The position numbers were made by a program, and so were the translations under genes. Positions 6,367 through 7,046 of a stretch of DNA of 7,046 bases are shown here, piece by piece (position 1 is the stretch's first letter; each line of letters opens with the position of its first letter). The notes under the pieces were generated by a model. It was not told the origin of the DNA. It ran no database searches and saw nothing but the letters and a program-made list of their open reading frames with translations. The stretch is taken from NCBI GenBank assembly GCA_007132865.1, contig SLNU01000110.1, positions 1 to 7,046 on the forward strand, given 5' to 3'. The DNA comes from Bacteroidales bacterium (GTDB lineage Bacteria > Bacteroidota > Bacteroidia > Bacteroidales > UBA7960).

Positions 6367-6936
6367 TCAGGGGTTCAGGCGCTTCATCATGCGCCTGTCG
6401 ATCAATTCACACAGCTGAACAGGGGTGAATTTTCTCCAGCTTAAATCAATAAGGTCTTTGCCGAAGGCAATGTAATAGTCGATATTGGCCTGTTCGAACT
6501 CCCGGATGACAAACTCCCTGAAATTGATGGCGGCAATCCAGCCGTCCCCCAGCTCATCAAACCATTCCTCGTAGTAGCAATCATCCGACGAATGGAAATT
6601 CAATACATTTTCCCCGATCAAAATGAACTTGTTCAGTCCCGCCTCCACCATGGGCTCTATGATGTTGCGCTTCAAAAACATGATGTCGTTGTGCAGGCAG
6701 TCGTTCCATTCGCCGATCATCTCTATGATGCAGTATCCCCCGTCGTAATCGGCAAAAAGGACCTTGATGAACAGGGTAGGCGAACCGATTTCGTCCCATT
6801 GCGGATGGATCAGGTAGTTGTAGATGGCGTGGGTGAAATACATTTCGCTGTATTCCCTTCCATATAATGGAGAACGCTCATCCTCGTCGGCAACATAATG
6901 GTGCCTCCACGAGTAGTGGGGCTCAATTGCATGCAT
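6367..6936 (-). CDS. Conserved protein of unknown function, 189 residues
   Basis: I do not recognise a named family. The protein resembles, from memory, a conserved uncharacterised Bacteroidota family. It has no signal peptide or membrane segment, so it should be cytoplasmic. It is acidic and unusually aromatic: six tryptophans (10, 47, 77, 125, 133, 167) and about thirteen tyrosines. Two patches look most constrained: YLIHPQWDEIGSPTLFIKVL with GGYCIIEMIGEWNDCLHNDI at 41-85, and FILIGENVLNFHSSDD at 104-119 followed by YYEEWFDELGDGWIAAINFRE at 121-141. Alternating hydrophobic strands with helices (86-100, 141-150, 171-187) suggest an alpha/beta fold. Four cysteines (69, 80, 120, 175) are scattered, with no metal-binding spacing. 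The ATG lies 6 bases after the stop of the upstream same-strand reading frame, so the two are probably co-transcribed. The gene is real on length, composition and operon fit. Confidence 0.85.
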   Translation of the reverse strand: MHAIEPHYSWRHHYVADEDERSPLYGREYSEMYFTHAIYNYLIHPQWDEIGSPTLFIKVLFADYDGGYCIIEMIGEWNDCLHNDIMFLKRNIIEPMVEAGLNKFILIGENVLNFHSSDDCYYEEWFDELGDGWIAAINFREFVIREFEQANIDYYIAFGKDLIDLSWRKFTPVQLCELIDRRMMKRLNP

Positions 6937-6942
6937 GGCCGC

Positions 6943-7046
6943 TCAATATTCAATCTTGCTGTCCAGTTCGATCCAGTCCTGAAATGGCCTGAAGGCATGC
7001 TGGCAGTCAATCTGCTCCGCCCTGACCGACCTGTCACGTGGTGAGC
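6943..7046 (-). CDS. 3' end of an unrecognised gene
   Basis: An open frame enters from the right edge and runs 34 codons to TGA (complement of 6943-6945). The peptide includes AEQIDCQHAFRPF and then QDWIELDSKIEY, a mixed amphipathic composition typical of real protein. The overlapping alternative minus-strand frame is Ser/Arg-rich and shadow-like. The stop is 6 bases before the ATG of the 189-residue gene, as expected within an operon. Too little is visible to name a family. Confidence 0.5.
   Translation of the reverse strand, partial: SPRDRSVRAEQIDCQHAFRPFQDWIELDSKIEY

Noticed and set aside
6810..7037. 75-codon minus-strand frame at the right edge
   Set aside because: It is Ser/Arg/Thr-rich and overlaps the start of the 189-residue gene; the neighbouring frame ending at 6943 has more protein-like composition and operon spacing.

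Overview
This is a 7 kb chromosomal stretch, most likely from a member of the Bacteroidota. Three things point there. Start codons are preceded by A/T-rich sequence rather than Shine-Dalgarno motifs. Two promoters fit the Bacteroidota -7 consensus TAnnTTTG. The gene families (a DinB-type polymerase divergent from a LexA-like S24 repressor, a trimeric purine nucleoside phosphorylase, a conserved 189-residue protein of unknown function) are of a kind I associate with that phylum. Coding DNA is moderately GC-rich and the regulatory gap at 254-409 is strongly AT-rich. I see no mobile element, CRISPR array, tRNA or rRNA. No stretch over 300 bases lacks a gene; the longest gap is the 193 bases at 4780-4972.

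Region 1 (1-1243) is a DNA-damage-response module. The start of a Y-family DNA polymerase (dinB) runs leftward off the window. A LexA/CI-like repressor with helix-turn-helix, putative Ala-Gly cleavage site and Ser/Lys protease dyad runs rightward. Between them lie two copies of the palindrome TGATTA-N5-TAATCA, whose four half-sites fall 11, 12 and 11 bases apart, one per helical turn. The first copy overlaps the -7 element of the repressor's own promoter. This looks like an autoregulated operator pair controlling both genes, with a motif unlike the classical LexA boxes. It is the most interesting signal in the window.

Region 2 (1417-3959) holds two rightward genes for exported proteins: a PQQ-type beta-propeller protein, then a protein that appears to join a LolA-like domain to a DUF1579/lipocalin-like domain. 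They are 86 bases apart, with a strong hairpin between them.

Region 3 (3964-6364) is a divergent pair for purine salvage: a 6-oxopurine-type purine nucleoside phosphorylase (leftward) and a 5'-methylthioadenosine/S-adenosylhomocysteine deaminase-type amidohydrolase (rightward). The deaminase could convert adenine-type thionucleosides to inosine-type ones, which the phosphorylase could then cleave.

Region 4 (6367-7046) is a leftward pair: the last 34 codons of an unrecognised gene, then the 189-residue conserved protein. Both convergent junctions are extremely tight (4 and 2 bases), leaving no room for intergenic terminators.
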